The notes under the pieces: model-generated
What the model was told of the DNA's origin: nothing
Databases searched by the model: none
What the model saw: the letters and a program-made list of their open reading frames with translations, nothing else
Part shown: one piece after another, positions 23,810-35,954 of the stretch
Layout of the letters: every line of letters starts with the position of its first letter
Numbering within the stretch: the first letter of the stretch is position 1
Made by a program: the position numbers and the translations under genes
Origin: Knoxdaviesia capensis
Lineage: Eukaryota > Ascomycota > Sordariomycetes > Microascales > Gondwanamycetaceae
Length of the DNA stretch: 64,000 nucleotides
NCBI GenBank assembly: GCA_001510575.1
Contig: LNGK01000004.1
Coordinates: 1,542,537-1,606,536 of the forward strand
Direction of reading: 5' to 3'

Positions 23810-26149
23810 TTAATCGTCCTTCGCACGCCGCCCGCCTGACCGCGCCACAGCCGCTCCCCGCGCCGCCGAGACCGCGCTCCCCGACGTCGCCGCCATCGAG
23901 GAGTTGCCCCCGCTGCCCAGCGACGCGGCTGCCGCGGTCGCCGACGCCGATCCGACACCTGCCGAGAACGACGCGGGCCCGCCGGCGCCCAGATCAACAA
24001 GCATGGCCAGACCGGGGCCCCGACCGTCGTCACTACTGGTGTCGTTCAGCTCGATGAGGTCGCCCGCGCCCATGCTGTCAGCCATCGGATCACCAGAGCT
24101 GCCTCCGTGGTGGTGGCCATTATGGCGGGCGGCCGTACTACTTGCTCGGCCGCGCATGCGCCCCGTGTTGGGCGTCTTCGCGAGCGCCCCGCGCAGCCAC
24201 ATCTCCACGGCGGCTGCCGCGCGGTCGAGCTGCGTGCCGTTGCTCCCGCCTGCTCCACCGCCGGCCGTGGCCACGTTGGCCACGGCCGCAACCGCAGCAG
24301 CGTCGAACCCGGGAGGCGCGTCGACGATCCCGCTGGCCGTCCGCTCATCCGGCCGCATGGGCGCGCCGAACCCAAACCGTGCCGTTTCGGACCCGAGAAT
24401 CGCCATGGACGGGAACGAATCCAGACTCAGCGCGGGAATGTGGCGCTGCGCCCACGTGTTGAGCATGTCACGCTCGGGTCCTGGGGTGCGCACCTTCTGG
24501 CTGAGAGTGCCGACACCACCCGGGCGACGCATCCATTGAGGCATCGCGGGGTCGGCGCCTGCTGTGCTTCCGCCTGTTACCGAGCCGGTGCCCACACTTC
24601 CACTCCGGTCTCGTGAACCGCCGGCTGTGGCGGAGGTGGAGAGTGGAGTTGAGAGTCCCGAAGAGGAAGCCGGAGCACCAGCAGCCCCACGGCCAATTCC
24701 AAGCAAGCCCCGATTGATGCCTGTGAATGAAGACAACGAGGATGCAACAGTACCGGCGGCAGGGGCCGAAGTTGAGCTTGAATTTCCGGGCCCATTCACG
24801 CTAATGGTGGGAGGAAGCGAGCCGACCGCAGCGGCGGAATTTGTCGAAGAACCCAGGATTCCAGCGGCATTAGAGTTGGTATTGATTCCCGGATCAAACG
24901 ATGCTGGCGACGATCCTAAGTAGTCGAGACTGGCGCGAGGCGTGGACATGCTCGAAATGGTATGGATGCTCTTCTTTCGCCTCGGGGTAAAGTAGCCGAT
25001 AGAGCGGCGGGACACGCGGGCAACTTCTACAGGGTTAGGAATAGAGTCTAGGGCCATCCACCGGACATGGATCCAGGGCTGATCGCTGTCGTCAGTTGTT
25101 TGCCGTGCCGGTTGTATGGGCTGGTTCTGTAGCGGATCGGAGGTATTAGAGTATGTGGCTTGGGTAGGCGTGGGGGCGGATGACGAGGAGGGGCGAGCAA
25201 AGTAGTCTCTTGCAGTCGGTGTAGGCGCAGAAGAACCATCGTCGAACTCGTCCTGTGGCGTCGATGCCAACAGGTCTACCCGATTAGAATCGCGGAACTC
25301 TGCGGGGGCGGCACAGGCGCGGCCTTTGATCTCGGAAGCTTCCACGGGGATAGCAAGCCACTTCCGGACTTGGATGGCGTCGCGTGACCACAGACCATTC
25401 ATGCGTTTGAAGGCAGCTTCCTGGCAGCGGTAGCGCAGGACAATGCCGGCGTAGGTATCGGAGGGGACCACATGGTGGATATATACGAGCTGGAGCTGTT
25501 CGTCGGGGTCGTCAGAGGCGAATAAGCTGGGGTCAGAGGTTGAGGCGGAGATGGTGGAGGCAGGGAATCTGGTGGTGGGAGGGCGCTGGATATCGTCAGA
25601 GGTCCGCAGCTTATACCGGCCAGAGACGTCCAGGCCCCCGTTGACACCGTCGTAGCTCTCCAGTATAGTGGCGGTTTTGGCGGCACGCAGAGCAGCCTTG
25701 TGCTGGGCGGCGCCGCTGATATTCAACGCGGCGGAGGTGGACGGATCGGGGCCCCATTCTTTGGGGGGCTGGGTGGAGGCCACCTTGCGCTGGGGAGTTG
25801 GATGTGGGGCCTGCTGGGCCGACCAACCCCCGAGGGAGCCGGGCGGCAGAAACGAGCTGGCAAATTCGGTGACGGTCGACCAGCTGCCGGCCCAGGGCGA
25901 GGACGATGCGGACGCCGCACGGCGGTTGGACTGCGACGGCGTAGAGCTCATCATCCTCGGGGGAGCAGCAGCGGAAGAGGAAGGTGGAGCGGTGGTCGTG
26001 GAGTCGGTGGCGAGTCGGCGACGGTTACGAGATCGAGAGTCAGCGGCGGAGAGGGATGAGGAGTCGGCTTGGACATGTGGTGGTGAGGAGGACATGTGCG
26101 GAGACAACGACGGATCTGGGGCTGGCCGAGAGCTTCTTGCATATCGCAT
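23810..26149 (-). CDS. LysM-domain protein, cytoplasmic type
   Basis: A single open exon of 779 residues. A LysM domain lies at about residues 218-268: VYIHHVVPSDTYAGIVLRYR, then AFKRMNGLWSRDAIQVRKW and LAIPVEA. This is the form found in large fungal proteins without a signal peptide, not the secreted chitin-binding LysM effectors. No signal peptide is seen; the N-terminus is Ser/Pro-rich and charged. After the domain the protein is long and low in complexity (Ser/Ala/Gly/Thr), with a short conserved-looking stretch WMRRPGGVGTLSQKVRTPG (about residue 540) that resembles a phosphorylatable linker. The function is unknown; peptidoglycan or chitin binding inside the cell is not established. The start could also be the in-frame ATG at 26095 (MSSSPPHVQ). 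The antisense strand has long spurious frames because of GC-rich codons. Confidence 0.85.
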   Translation of the reverse strand: MRYARSSRPAPDPSLSPHMSSSPPHVQADSSSLSAADSRSRNRRRLATDSTTTAPPSSSAAAPPRMMSSTPSQSNRRAASASSSPWAGSWSTVTEFASSFLPPGSLGGWSAQQAPHPTPQRKVASTQPPKEWGPDPSTSAALNISGAAQHKAALRAAKTATILESYDGVNGGLDVSGRYKLRTSDDIQRPPTTRFPASTISASTSDPSLFASDDPDEQLQLVYIHHVVPSDTYAGIVLRYRCQEAAFKRMNGLWSRDAIQVRKWLAIPVEASEIKGRACAAPAEFRDSNRVDLLASTPQDEFDDGSSAPTPTARDYFARPSSSSAPTPTQATYSNTSDPLQNQPIQPARQTTDDSDQPWIHVRWMALDSIPNPVEVARVSRRSIGYFTPRRKKSIHTISSMSTPRASLDYLGSSPASFDPGINTNSNAAGILGSSTNSAAAVGSLPPTISVNGPGNSSSTSAPAAGTVASSLSSFTGINRGLLGIGRGAAGAPASSSGLSTPLSTSATAGGSRDRSGSVGTGSVTGGSTAGADPAMPQWMRRPGGVGTLSQKVRTPGPERDMLNTWAQRHIPALSLDSFPSMAILGSETARFGFGAPMRPDERTASGIVDAPPGFDAAAVAAVANVATAGGGAGGSNGTQLDRAAAAVEMWLRGALAKTPNTGRMRGRASSTAARHNGHHHGGSSGDPMADSMGAGDLIELNDTSSDDGRGPGLAMLVDLGAGGPASFSAGVGSASATAAAASLGSGGNSSMAATSGSAVSAARGAAVARSGGRRAKDD

Positions 26150-28615
26150 AGCCAGATCAGTCAGATTACTGTGGCTATCGATGGGGCGTCGGGTGGCGAA
26201 GACATCGGCGGAAGAGGAGGATGACGGAGTCGTAGGAGTATATGTTCAGAGAGAAGGTGTATGTGATCGGCTGGGAGGGCCAGCAGCAAACGGCTACCGG
26301 CTCGTTGCAGTTCGCCGCCCGGAAGCTGTTGAGCGAGGCCGACCGGACTTTTCTGGATCCCGAAGACTTGCGGAAGTGATGACGCTATCTCACCGGAGGA
26401 CCCATTCAGTAGCTCCAGAAACCCGGCGATGGCGAGATAGATAGATATGTATGCAATGCTTAAGGATACTCGAAACAAGAAAAAGGAGGATATCTTCGAG
26501 AGTGAAGTTATAAGAAGATCGCAGTCGAACGACAAACGTGACGTTGGCGGAAGGCCGGGAGAGGGAAGGTGCAAGTCGAGGCCAACTTTGGAAGGAGGCG
26601 TTGGAACGAAACGGGCCACACAACTGGCAGAATGAAGGAAGGTGCGACTGTGGCCGAGGGATGAGAATATCGGGAAGGGGCAACTCCGGCACCAAAAACT
26701 TGACAGCGAAGAAGAGTTTAAAAGCGAGATTCAAGTCGAAAGACGATGCTGGAACGAAAAAGGGCTGGGGACAGAAAAAGGTTGTAAGAATGCTGAGACG
26801 GAAGAAGGAAAAAGAGTCAGCACCCACACACTCTAAGACGTATGTGTTACCTTTCAATAAGATCCATGTAAATCCTGGGCAACAGCCCCAGCACACACAG
26901 TAAAGAGCACACAGCACTGGCACAGCCAGCACACCGCACAAAAAATAGAACATTCAGCGGCCCAGTCCTGCACCAGGATGTGCAGTTTACACACGCGCAG
27001 CGGCCCGGACCAGCCAGAAAAAGAAAAGGATCGGCCTATCGTCTGCCACTCACCTAAGTGCGTGTCCGCCGGACTCTTAACGGGGGATGCGCCGACCAGC
27101 CGACACAAGGACAGAATTGAGAGAAGAATGAATACTGAAGAGGATCAACCGCGGGAGGGGGCGGGAAGTAAGAACGAGGGAGACAGATAGATTGCAACAG
27201 CCGAGTTTGAAGTGGCAGAAGACGAGACATACAAATGCCACTGAAGCGGGATCCGTCGTGGACGGACTGGACTGTGGAATGTGGTTTTTGATAGTTGGTG
27301 TGGTTCGTTGGAATACTGGGACACTGGCCTCAAACCTGCCTAGCAAACCCGCCCAGAAGAGTATTAGAGTGTGACGGGGGAACCTGAGAACCGGGAAAAT
27401 CGGAGAACGTCTGGATGAACTCGTAGTGTTCGCGGGAAGAGTCTGGGCCCATAGGTTGGTTCGTAGGGGGAGAACGGAGACCAAGAAAAAAAAAGAAAAG
27501 AGAACCGAATAGTTCACGCCAGGGCCTGCTAAATCCCCAATTGCACCTGCGCTCTGGCCAGATCACTCTCTTCGAAAAAAGGTCCTTTGCGATGACACTT
27601 CGAAACCTCCCGCCAAGAACAGCAAATCGTCCGACTCTCCCGACGAGATGAGCGTGGAAGGGGGCTCCCTTTACGTAAAAGAAGGGCCTAGGGAGAGAAA
27701 GAGAAGAAAAGAAAAAAAACTCCCCGGAAAACGAAAAACGGAAACCGAGCACGAGCCTGTATACGAGCCGAGAAAAAAAGGAAATGAAGTGAAGCTCGGA
27801 AGATGGATGACGACGGTGAGTGGGAAACGTGGAGATGCGATGTGCTTTCTTGTTGCTGATAATGCCTGGTGCTCAAATACACGTGCATTCATTCACTGAA
27901 GAGAAGAAGCTGCAACCCACTGTAACAACAGTACACACTCGAGTCCTATGAAAGCTCTCCGCTTTTCTTTTTTGTGTTCAATGACGACGTTTGGCCTTCT
28001 CCTTCCGTTCCTGGCCTGCGCCCACTCTTTCGTCTCTTTTGAAGCCGTTCTGCCAGGCCCTTGCCAAGTAAGTGACCTAAACAAGCCTCCCAGGGTACAT
28101 GTCGGACCCTGAACTTCTGTCTGGGGAATTAGGTACCCCTGAGCTCGCAAGGCTGTATCCAGTGCCTACACTGTCCGATTCATGTGCTGCTAAGCCGGAC
28201 CTCACAGTGCGAAGTAAGCCACTCCTTCTGGACATCATCAAAAGCTTCAACCTCATTAGCATCATGATTTGACTCTGCCAGAAGAAATCTACTCGTATAT
28301 ATGCGGATATTCTGAAGAGCTCACGCATGCAGAGAACGGAAAACGGTAAAATAGAAGGGAAATATAATCCAAAAAAAACAACCAACTAATCCCGAACCTG
28401 TCCCTAACCTGCCTGACCTTGTCCCGCTGTTCCCGACTTGCGTGCTGGGAAAGTGTATGAAGGAGTATTGCCATATCTCCCGGAATAAAGAGAAGAAAAG
28501 CCAGTACTGAAACAACCAGGTATAAATATAACAATTAAAAAAAAAAGAATACCACCCGAAAAAGGTACCGGTCGAGGCGCGTCTGAACGTTTAGTGGCAG
28601 TCAACGGCTGAGCAA
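26150..28615. other. Intergenic region between LysM gene and zinc-cluster regulator
   Basis: This 2.5-kb stretch is the upstream region of the LysM gene and the 3' flank of the regulator, which are both on the minus strand. It is purine-rich on the plus strand in places (26,440-26,830; 27,470-27,790). Open frames of 60-190 codons exist on both strands but show no domain, no consistent splice model and biased composition. I see no RNA gene. Confidence 0.6.
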
Positions 28616-29033
28616 CTACGGAGCCATGGGAATGTCGAGATTGATCCCGTTAAGATCACCGTTAATTCCGAAAAATTGGAACCTGTTTTGACAGATGCTT
28701 GGTTAGCTTGATGCGAATACCGGGCCGTCGAACACCAAAAAGAAAGCCACTTACCAATCTTCAACGTTGAGCGTCGCAGGCACCGGCTGCCCCGGGGCTG
28801 AACTGGTACTCCAGCTATCACTAGGGCTGTTTCCGTCCTGCGGCGCCGCGTTGTCATATCCCTGCCAGCCACGCTTGCCGCCGTCTAGACCAGCTGGAGG
28901 TCCTCCGTGGCCGCCATTGTACTGGTTCGGTGCCACACCTGCCGGCACTCCGTAGCCCCCGGCATTCGGACCGGGCGCGTATTGGGCTTCCATTCCGGGA
29001 ATTTGTCCATGAGAAGGCATGACGTGCTGTTGG

Positions 29034-29070
<37 letters not shown>

Positions 29071-32000
29071 GCTGGTGTTGTTGCTGCTGCTGCTGCTGCT
29101 GCTGTTGCTGTTGAATCTGCGCCACGATGCTGGGATCTAGCGACTGATGCTGTTGCTCAGGAGACACGCTTTGGAACATCGGGAGAGGAGCCCCTTCAGG
29201 GAAGAGTTGACCAGGCTGGAAGTTTTCCCACAGCGAATGCGATAGGTTGGGCGAGTTGCGCGTGAACAGGTACAGATCCGGAGGAGTTCCTGGCGTTGAG
29301 AAGCTGGGGTTGAACGGAGTCGTCGGCCGGGTCTGCGCTCGGGACGCTGTGCCTCCCATAAATGTGTCGACGTTCTGCTTGTGAGGAGGAGGCGGCGCGA
29401 TTGTCGGGCTCGCCACGACCCCGGGTCCCGAGGATGGAGGAGCTGCTAAATTATTAGCATTTCTATGTTGGTGTTGCGCTTCCGGTACGCCTTGGGGAGG
29501 GAGTGGGCCTGGCATCCGACCAGCCATCGGAGGAGCCGCCTGGATCCCGTGGGGTAACGTCGCCGATGCTGCTGCCGCTGCCGCCGCCGCCGCCGCCGCC
29601 GCCGTCGCGTCTCCTGCTAACCGGTTATCCACACCGAAGGGGGCTTCCACTTTGACAGGGCCGAATCCAGGTTGCTGAAGCTGCTGCTGCTGTTGAAGCT
29701 GCTGTTGTTGGACCTGCAGTTGATGCTGCAGCTTGTGCTGCGCAAACTCACTCTGCATTTCCTCATACTGCTTCTTGGCTTCCTCACTTGCATTGCCTTC
29801 CTGCTCCGGCGGCTGGTTCCCCAGAACTTGGGCTTGCGTAGTCTGTTCCAACTGAACCAGGCTTTGATGAAATTTGCGGTGTCTCTTACCTCCGGCCTTT
29901 TGAAGTCGTTCTTCAAGAACCTTATTGCCCAAGATTGACTCAAACAACCTGTACACCATCTTGCCCACGAGCCACACACTCGACACCAACTTGAGAGAAT
30001 CCATGCACACCTTGATTCTCGTCTGTGTCACTTGTTGCACTGATGGCACCGGGGACTTCATCTGGTACACATGCATGATGAGCGCCGAGAAGAGGCTGTA
30101 CACCACAAAAGCAGGACAGTACCGGAGCTGGTCCCGGGCCACTAGGTTTTCAATAATCGATGTGATCATCGCTGCCGCCTGGAAAGCGATATTTCGAGAC
30201 GGGTAAGCGTAGCCCATCAGCCGGTGGGAGCCACTGGGGGGCATATGGGCTCGGTGCAGGAGACAGAGCGTGGTATAGTAGTTCAAATGTAGCAACGCCG
30301 GCAGGAATGTGTGGCTTTGTGCTTCCCAGTACACAATCTTCGGGCAGTTCTGCAGCCAGTCGGCCAGCGCCATGTCACTATGAGTGAGATCAAGAGCCGT
30401 CCGACGGCCCTTGGAGGCAACCGAGTACTGTTGGGCTAGCACAAGCCCCATAATTTCGCACAGCTTGACATACTGCAGGAAGAAATGAACGGTGACCGGT
30501 TCGGGAGGGTATTCACTGGGTTGATCGGCCTCGTCTTCGATAAAGTCCTCCTCGGTAAGCATTTCGACATCGGAGTCGTCGAGGTTGATGTGAACGGGGC
30601 GGCCCAAGGCAACTGCTACCGACCGATCACGGGTGAACAACGTCCACCATATTCGCTTCCAGAGGCGTTTGTCGGTCCGGCTAAGTTGTGAATGTTCAAC
30701 GCTGCGATGCATACCAGAGCCCTGAGCAACAATGGTGGCAACGCGACTCCAGTAGAAGACGTTCTTGGTGACGTCTTCGGGTCCTTCCCAGTACCATCCC
30801 ATCAGCACCAATGACTGAACAAGGGTAACGCGGTCGTCTTCATAATTGGCGTCGTACAGAGCCTTGGCTCGCTTGTAGAACGTCAGGGCTGCGGGGGTAG
30901 CGGAGCCATTCGCGTCCATGAGTTGTGGGTTGGTACAAACGCGAGAGCCAGCGAGCAAAACGGCCTGGAGAAGGAGGAGCGAGGGAGGATTTTTAGGATC
31001 ACGATATTGCCGCATGAAGCGAGTCCGGTTGATGATGGGAACAATTGGGTGGACCCATCGGAAAAATGCCTCGATCAACTCGTCGCATAGCGCACGGGGC
31101 GGGAGCAGGAAAGCTCCGCGTTGCTGGAGGATGTCAATTTCGATATTGTCCAGTTCGGTTAGGCGGGCACGGGAGCCCCTGATATTCTCGGGGAGAGGGT
31201 AATGAACAGTATCGCTCATGCCCTGACGGTCCTGGATTAGCAGATTCAGGTTCGACGACTCGCCGAGGAAGGCAACACGGCCAGCTTCGGTGATGGGGGC
31301 GCGAGTGAAGCGTGGCTTGGTGAGGTTTAAATAGGTGCCGTTATCCATCTCATCCTTCCGTGCTTGGACCTCCAGCAGAGAAGCGGTTGACAAGCCGCCA
31401 TCCGGGGTGTGAAATGGCTTTGGCTCCGACACAGCCAGCGATCTCGAATTGGTTTGGCCGGAAGTCGTGGACGCTACATCGTCTCCGGGTTCACCATGGT
31501 CACTGTGCAAGGCGAATATGTTAGCCAAATAACCGTGAAAATTGCATCTGGACGAGCTTATTCAAGACAAGGAGTCAGAATGACAGATAGCAAGGGAGTT
31601 CGAACCTATCCGAGTCTTTGGACTGAGCGGTTGTGGCGCCGCCGCCTTGTGGCTTCTTTCTCTTCAGTGTGGGGATGCGACATTCGATCTGGAAGGCGAC
31701 ACAGTTCGTGCAAGGGACGCCTAAGCTGGCGGCGTCGCATCTCACCTTTCTCGCGTGGCATGTCTACATCGCAGGTCAAGAGGAGGTGGTTAGTATAAGC
31801 CTCTTCCAGTGGGTAAGTCAAACTCTGAGGATATATGACTGGCGGTTGAGGCGGCTGGGAATTGGCAGTGGTCAGGTCACGCGGGTGTCCCGGAAACGCG
31901 GAATATGAGCGGGGAAATGGGAGAGAGCTGATGATTACGAACCTCGCACGCTCTCGAAGCTCGTTGTCTATATAACGGGCGTATACATGAAAATGCGTTA

Positions 32001-32278
32001 GCAAGAAGGCCCATGTGAATAGCGTGAAGAGAGAGTTTTACGAAGCTAGAGCGCATTCTATCTTTGCGTATAAAGCGCATAGAATCAAGTGCCACTCTCA
32101 TTGTGATGCTGTAAGACGGGTTTCACCTTCGGAAGCTCATATGCGCCATGGCGGCAGTAGCTGCAGCAGCGGAAGCAGCTGAGTTTGGGGTCCGAGAGGG
32201 AGGAGAAGCGGAAGATGCGGCATGGTGGGATAGAGACCCGGCCGCCGGAGAGCCGGCGGCGTTCATTTCAACATCCAT
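28616..32278 (-). CDS. Zn2Cys6 transcription factor, CTF1/FarA type, with polyglutamine tract
   Basis: Five exons (32278-32127, 31967-31943, 31763-31606, 31502-28755, 28682-28616) give 1,049 residues with all phases closing. The zinc cluster is built across exons 1-3: RRQRASRACETCHARKVRCD, then PCTNC and IEC (Cys58, 61, 68, 77, 80, 87; C-X2-C-X6-C-X8-C-X2-C-X6-C), followed by basic LKRKK. Exon 2 is only 25 nt. The middle holds a fungal-specific transcription factor domain (for example RWVHPIVPIINRTRFMRQYR, SGMHRSVEHS, WWTLFTRDRSVAVALGRP). The C-terminal third has Gln-rich runs, a poly-Ala run and the end motif FQFFGINGDLNGINLDIP. The cluster type (CHARKVRCD...GVPCTNC) resembles regulators of cutinase and fatty-acid use (CTF1, FarA/FarB). 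Target genes here are inferred from the family only. The ATG at 31528 lies inside intron 3 and would lose the DNA-binding domain. Confidence 0.82.
29028..29115 (-). repeat. CAG/CAA triplet repeat encoding polyglutamine
   Basis: Mixed CAA/CAG codons encode two runs of about 13 Gln broken by single His residues, within the zinc-cluster regulator. A GCN repeat for about 12 Ala lies at 29568-29606 in the same gene. Both are likely length-variable. Confidence 0.9.
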
Positions 32279-35200
32279 AATGGCGTCAAGAAACGAGACA
32301 AGATGCGGAAAACGCTCGAGGACGAGTGGTTATGGTGCTGCAAGCGAAAGATGTATATAACAGGGCCAAGTTACACGGTCGTGTGATTGAATTTAAGATG
32401 GAGTTTGATTTACGAGGATAGAACGGATAGAAAGATCGAAGGCCGAAGAGAATGTCAAAAGATGAGATATCAAATGAAAAACGAGGCTACACGGAGATTG
32501 GGACGAGAGGAGAGAGAAGAAAAGGAAAAAAAAAGAGATATATGATATATAAGAAAAAAGGAGAAATGCAGAGAGCGAGTGAAGATCTAAGGAGACGTAA
32601 ATGTGGGGTAGGATCAAATTGTAGAAGGGATGACAGAACAGATGTAACGGGGGCAAAAGATCGGGAGTCGGTAGAGGAAGGAAGAAGCGGATGATCTTGA
32701 CGAATGGACGACGATCCTGAGGTTGATGTTGTGTAAGTAAATCGGGGCTCCGAAGAGATCCGGAACGGGATGAGCGGTGAAGACGGAAGACTCCGGCGAC
32801 GAGACGAAGGAGTAGGAGAGTTGAAGAGGGAAGGAGCGAAGGGCGGGAAGAGAGAGATATGGGGTAATATGCGATGAGAAGCGAGAATCGCAAGATTGGA
32901 GGTATGAAGAATGAAGGATAAAAAGGAGGAGAAATAGGAAGAAGGAAAAGTGTGGAGGGAGTCGAGGGTTAACGGAAAAAAAGAAATGGAACAGGAATCA
33001 AACGACGAATAGAGAAGAAAGCCGGATGACGGAGGATCGAAGGGAAGGCGCTGCCCACAGCTATAGAAAAGTTCGGGGTGGGGGCGGGCGGGCTAGAACA
33101 TTTGACTTGGGAAAGAGGAAGGAACAACGGCGAAAAAAAAAACCGGGTCGACAGGAAGGAAGGAAGTGGAGCGAGATGGAAGGTGCGGAGGAGGAGAAGA
33201 GAGAAGGAGAGAAGGAGAGGGAGAAAGAGAAAAGAAGGAACGATGAAGCACGACACCAGAGGGAAAGAACGCAGGCGAGCGAGCGCAGCTGTGAGAGAAG
33301 GAAGGAAACCGAAAAAGAAAAAGAACACACAGCAAGAGCAAACGGCCAGGTCACATGTGTCGTTTTGGTACGAGGGACAATGCAGAACGAAAACTTGGCA
33401 AGAGGCGTGCGCGGGGGAAGCAACGAGGAAAAGGTTAAAGTTACAGAACAAAAGAAAAAAAAAAAGAAAGAAAAAAAGGCAATTTGCGGAGAGACAGGAT
33501 GGGATTTGAGATTTTTAGGGCCAGCCAAGCGTCTTGTTCAGGTCGGACGAGAAAAGAAAATTGGGCGGCGTGGTCTCCCAGACAGGAAAAAAAAAAGAAA
33601 ACCACACCAAAAACGTATGGAGTACTGTACATCTTACCGGCTTTCGTACCTGTATAACTTCTGGGTGCAAGTGTTGTCACTAGTGGATTGAATTACTCAA
33701 CAGTAGTGCAAGTCAGTGATAGTGGATTTTTTTTGACTTTTGGTGCAATTGCCAGTGCAAGGCGCGGGCTGAGGAAGGCGCGATGATGGGGCGTGTAGTT
33801 ATTTTTTGGAGAGTGAAGGGGGTGTGAATACGACCAATCACCAGGTGGTGCCGTGGAGAATAAGAAGGAGCGACATGTCCGTTGATGAGGGAGAGAAGGG
33901 AAAGAGGCACCCGGCGTGCATGGAAGGTGCAGAGGACAGAGCAGGCAAGAAAAGAAGGCAAGGCGGCGTCGACGGCCGATTGACTTGCAGCGACGGCAGG
34001 CAAGCCTCTCACCTTCGAAATTAACTGGTAGCTTCACATGTGACAGAACAAAACAACAAAGATGCTAAAAATGCGGCAAGGCATATAACGTGGGTACTAC
34101 TTGCTCATAAAACCGTTGGCGGGGCCAGGAAGCAGCGCGGACCAAGCATCTGGTAGGTATTTCGCTTGTTTTCTCCAACGTTTTACATGCATAAAGGGTA
34201 TCATCGGTAGGGCAAGACACCTGCACGGCAGGTGCGGGTGGGCGAGAAAGGAGTAGGAACTCTGGGCAGAGTTTCTCTGGCTGTTCCTTCCAGTCTCGTT
34301 GTAAGTAAGTGCATAAGCGGCTTAAGATGACCGACAAGAGAGGGAAGGAACTGGCAGGATCCGATCAAAAATTAGCACGATCACGTAAGTTGATGAGATG
34401 AGATATTCCCGTTATGTGCATATACCGGATATTTGCAATCTCAAAAACGTGTTTACTATGTGATATAGTCGCATGCTTCTGTCTTCTAGGCAGAGATCTG
34501 CGAGTCCACGAGGCCTATCTACAGTACAGAGGAGAGTGCGAGGAAATTGGAGAAGCTGGGGAGGACCTTTGAACTAAGCCCAGGAGGGAACATCAATGCA
34601 ACTCTGAGACGGCGTGTCTGTGTCCAGGAAAAAGAAAGGGGGGAAAAAAGGGTACGCTGAGTCGCTCAAGCTGCAGCATCAGCTTAATAGGGCGACGGGG
34701 CCACACTCTGGCCAGCTGAAGGAGGCCCAGATAGAATTTGGGTGATGGCGTCTGTCACCTCTTGGATGTTCTTCCCCATCGTCTTAGCTTCTGATCGAGT
34801 GAGAGCAAGAGAGAGAGAGAGAGGGAAAACGACGATTTACATCTGCAGTGGTGCTCCCGTTTGACAGCCAACGTGGGAGCATGAGACCGGTAGAGCTGGA
34901 GTTAGACAGGTTGGGTCTGTGCGAGCTCGACGATCGTTGCAAAGGACCAGATTCCAGGCCGCGAATCCGACGGCCGTTGCGGGGTGGTGGTACATACAGA
35001 CTGCCAGGCGTGTCGCAAGCTTCTTGTTTGTCGGTATCACACGCAAGGCCTGCCGCATCGGGCCATCATGATACACACATACACACAACACATATATGTA
35101 CATCTTGCTCGTTTGCTTCGTGCAGGGACAGAATCTGTGAACACCTTTGAGTTTGCGGACCGTTCGCCGAAACGAAAACATCAGAGGGCTTAACCCTATA

Positions 35201-35453
35201 TAACAATACATGTCTCCATTCCCGTCCAGCCTGATAGCTCGGCGCCCTCTCTCTCGCATCAACTTCACTCTTGCGAGTCAGTTGGATATACTCATTGCTG
35301 AGGAAAGAAGAAAAAAAGATATGCTTCCCCTCAATTTTGAAAATATAAAGCCGCTATCTGTCCACCGGATATTCGTCCTTAGACTCACTCACCTTCCTTA
35401 AGCTTTTCTCTCCAACTTAAGCATACTCGCTTCCGCTTTAGACATAGGAAAAA
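32279..35453. promoter_or_regulatory. Long regulatory region between zinc-cluster regulator and small gene
   Basis: The two flanking genes diverge over 3.2 kb. From about 32,400 to 33,610 the plus strand is strongly purine-rich (GA), so the regulator's sense strand is a long pyrimidine-rich upstream region, which may include its 5' leader. An A-rich run lies at 33,448-33,478. TATAAA (35344-35349) about 105 bp before the small gene could be its TATA box. No protein-coding or RNA gene is supported; open frames here are composition artefacts. Confidence 0.5.
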
Positions 35454-35954
35454 ATGGAGTACGGGCGGATTCTCGGCGATATGATAATCCCGGTGGACGT
35501 CGAACCGGATGTGCCGTGAGTTGCTCTTCTTGTGTTCTCCATTTAGCCTGGTATTTCTCACACGTATATTATGTCTCTATACTCACCAACGCTGGGTGGG
35601 TTGATCTTTCCTTAGAGACCACGGCGCCGGCGACGACTCTAACGACTATGACGACGTTGACAGTCAAACCACATGGGAAGCACTGGTGACCAGAGGAATA
35701 GCTCAGTGCGATGCTGAAAAAGGCCGGTAAGGGTCACATCTCAATCCCCCTCTCCTTCCCGCAATCTATCTCAGAGTCACTGTACTAATGTTTTGTGTAA
35801 CTGAAATATATCTAGTGTTATCACGGTGGTACGCGTTGGCTCTCGCCAGTTCCTTTTTGGCGTATATGGCATCTCATTGCTTGAGTGGGGGTCGGCCGTG
35901 CTCACCGGGGCCATCGTCGGTTGCACGGCCGCGTGGGTGTATGCACACTGGTAG
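35454..35954 (+). CDS. Small unrecognised protein with hydrophobic C-terminal segment
   Basis: I do not recognise this family. Three exons (35454-35515, 35616-35726, 35816-35954) join to 103 residues; both introns have GT...AG ends (GTGAGT/TTAG and GTAAGG/CTAG) and the phases agree (2, 2). The product starts MEYGRILGDMIIPVDVEPDV. It has an acidic middle (DDSNDYDDVD, then TWEALVTRGIAQCDAEKG) and ends with a basic turn (VVRVGSRQFLF) and a roughly 20-residue hydrophobic stretch (WGSAVLTGAIVGCTAAWVYA), finishing HW. This could be a tail-anchored or single-span membrane protein. No signal peptide is seen. The agreement of three short exons with introns of 100 and 89 bp supports a real gene, but no homologue is known to me. 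Confidence 0.6.

Noticed and set aside
23904..24616. Plus-strand frames of up to 211 codons
   Set aside because: They are shadows of the GC-rich low-complexity part of the LysM protein.
33026..33691. 221-codon Lys/Glu/Arg-rich frame
   Set aside because: It is produced by GA-rich sequence with no stops, with no domain and equal openness in other frames.
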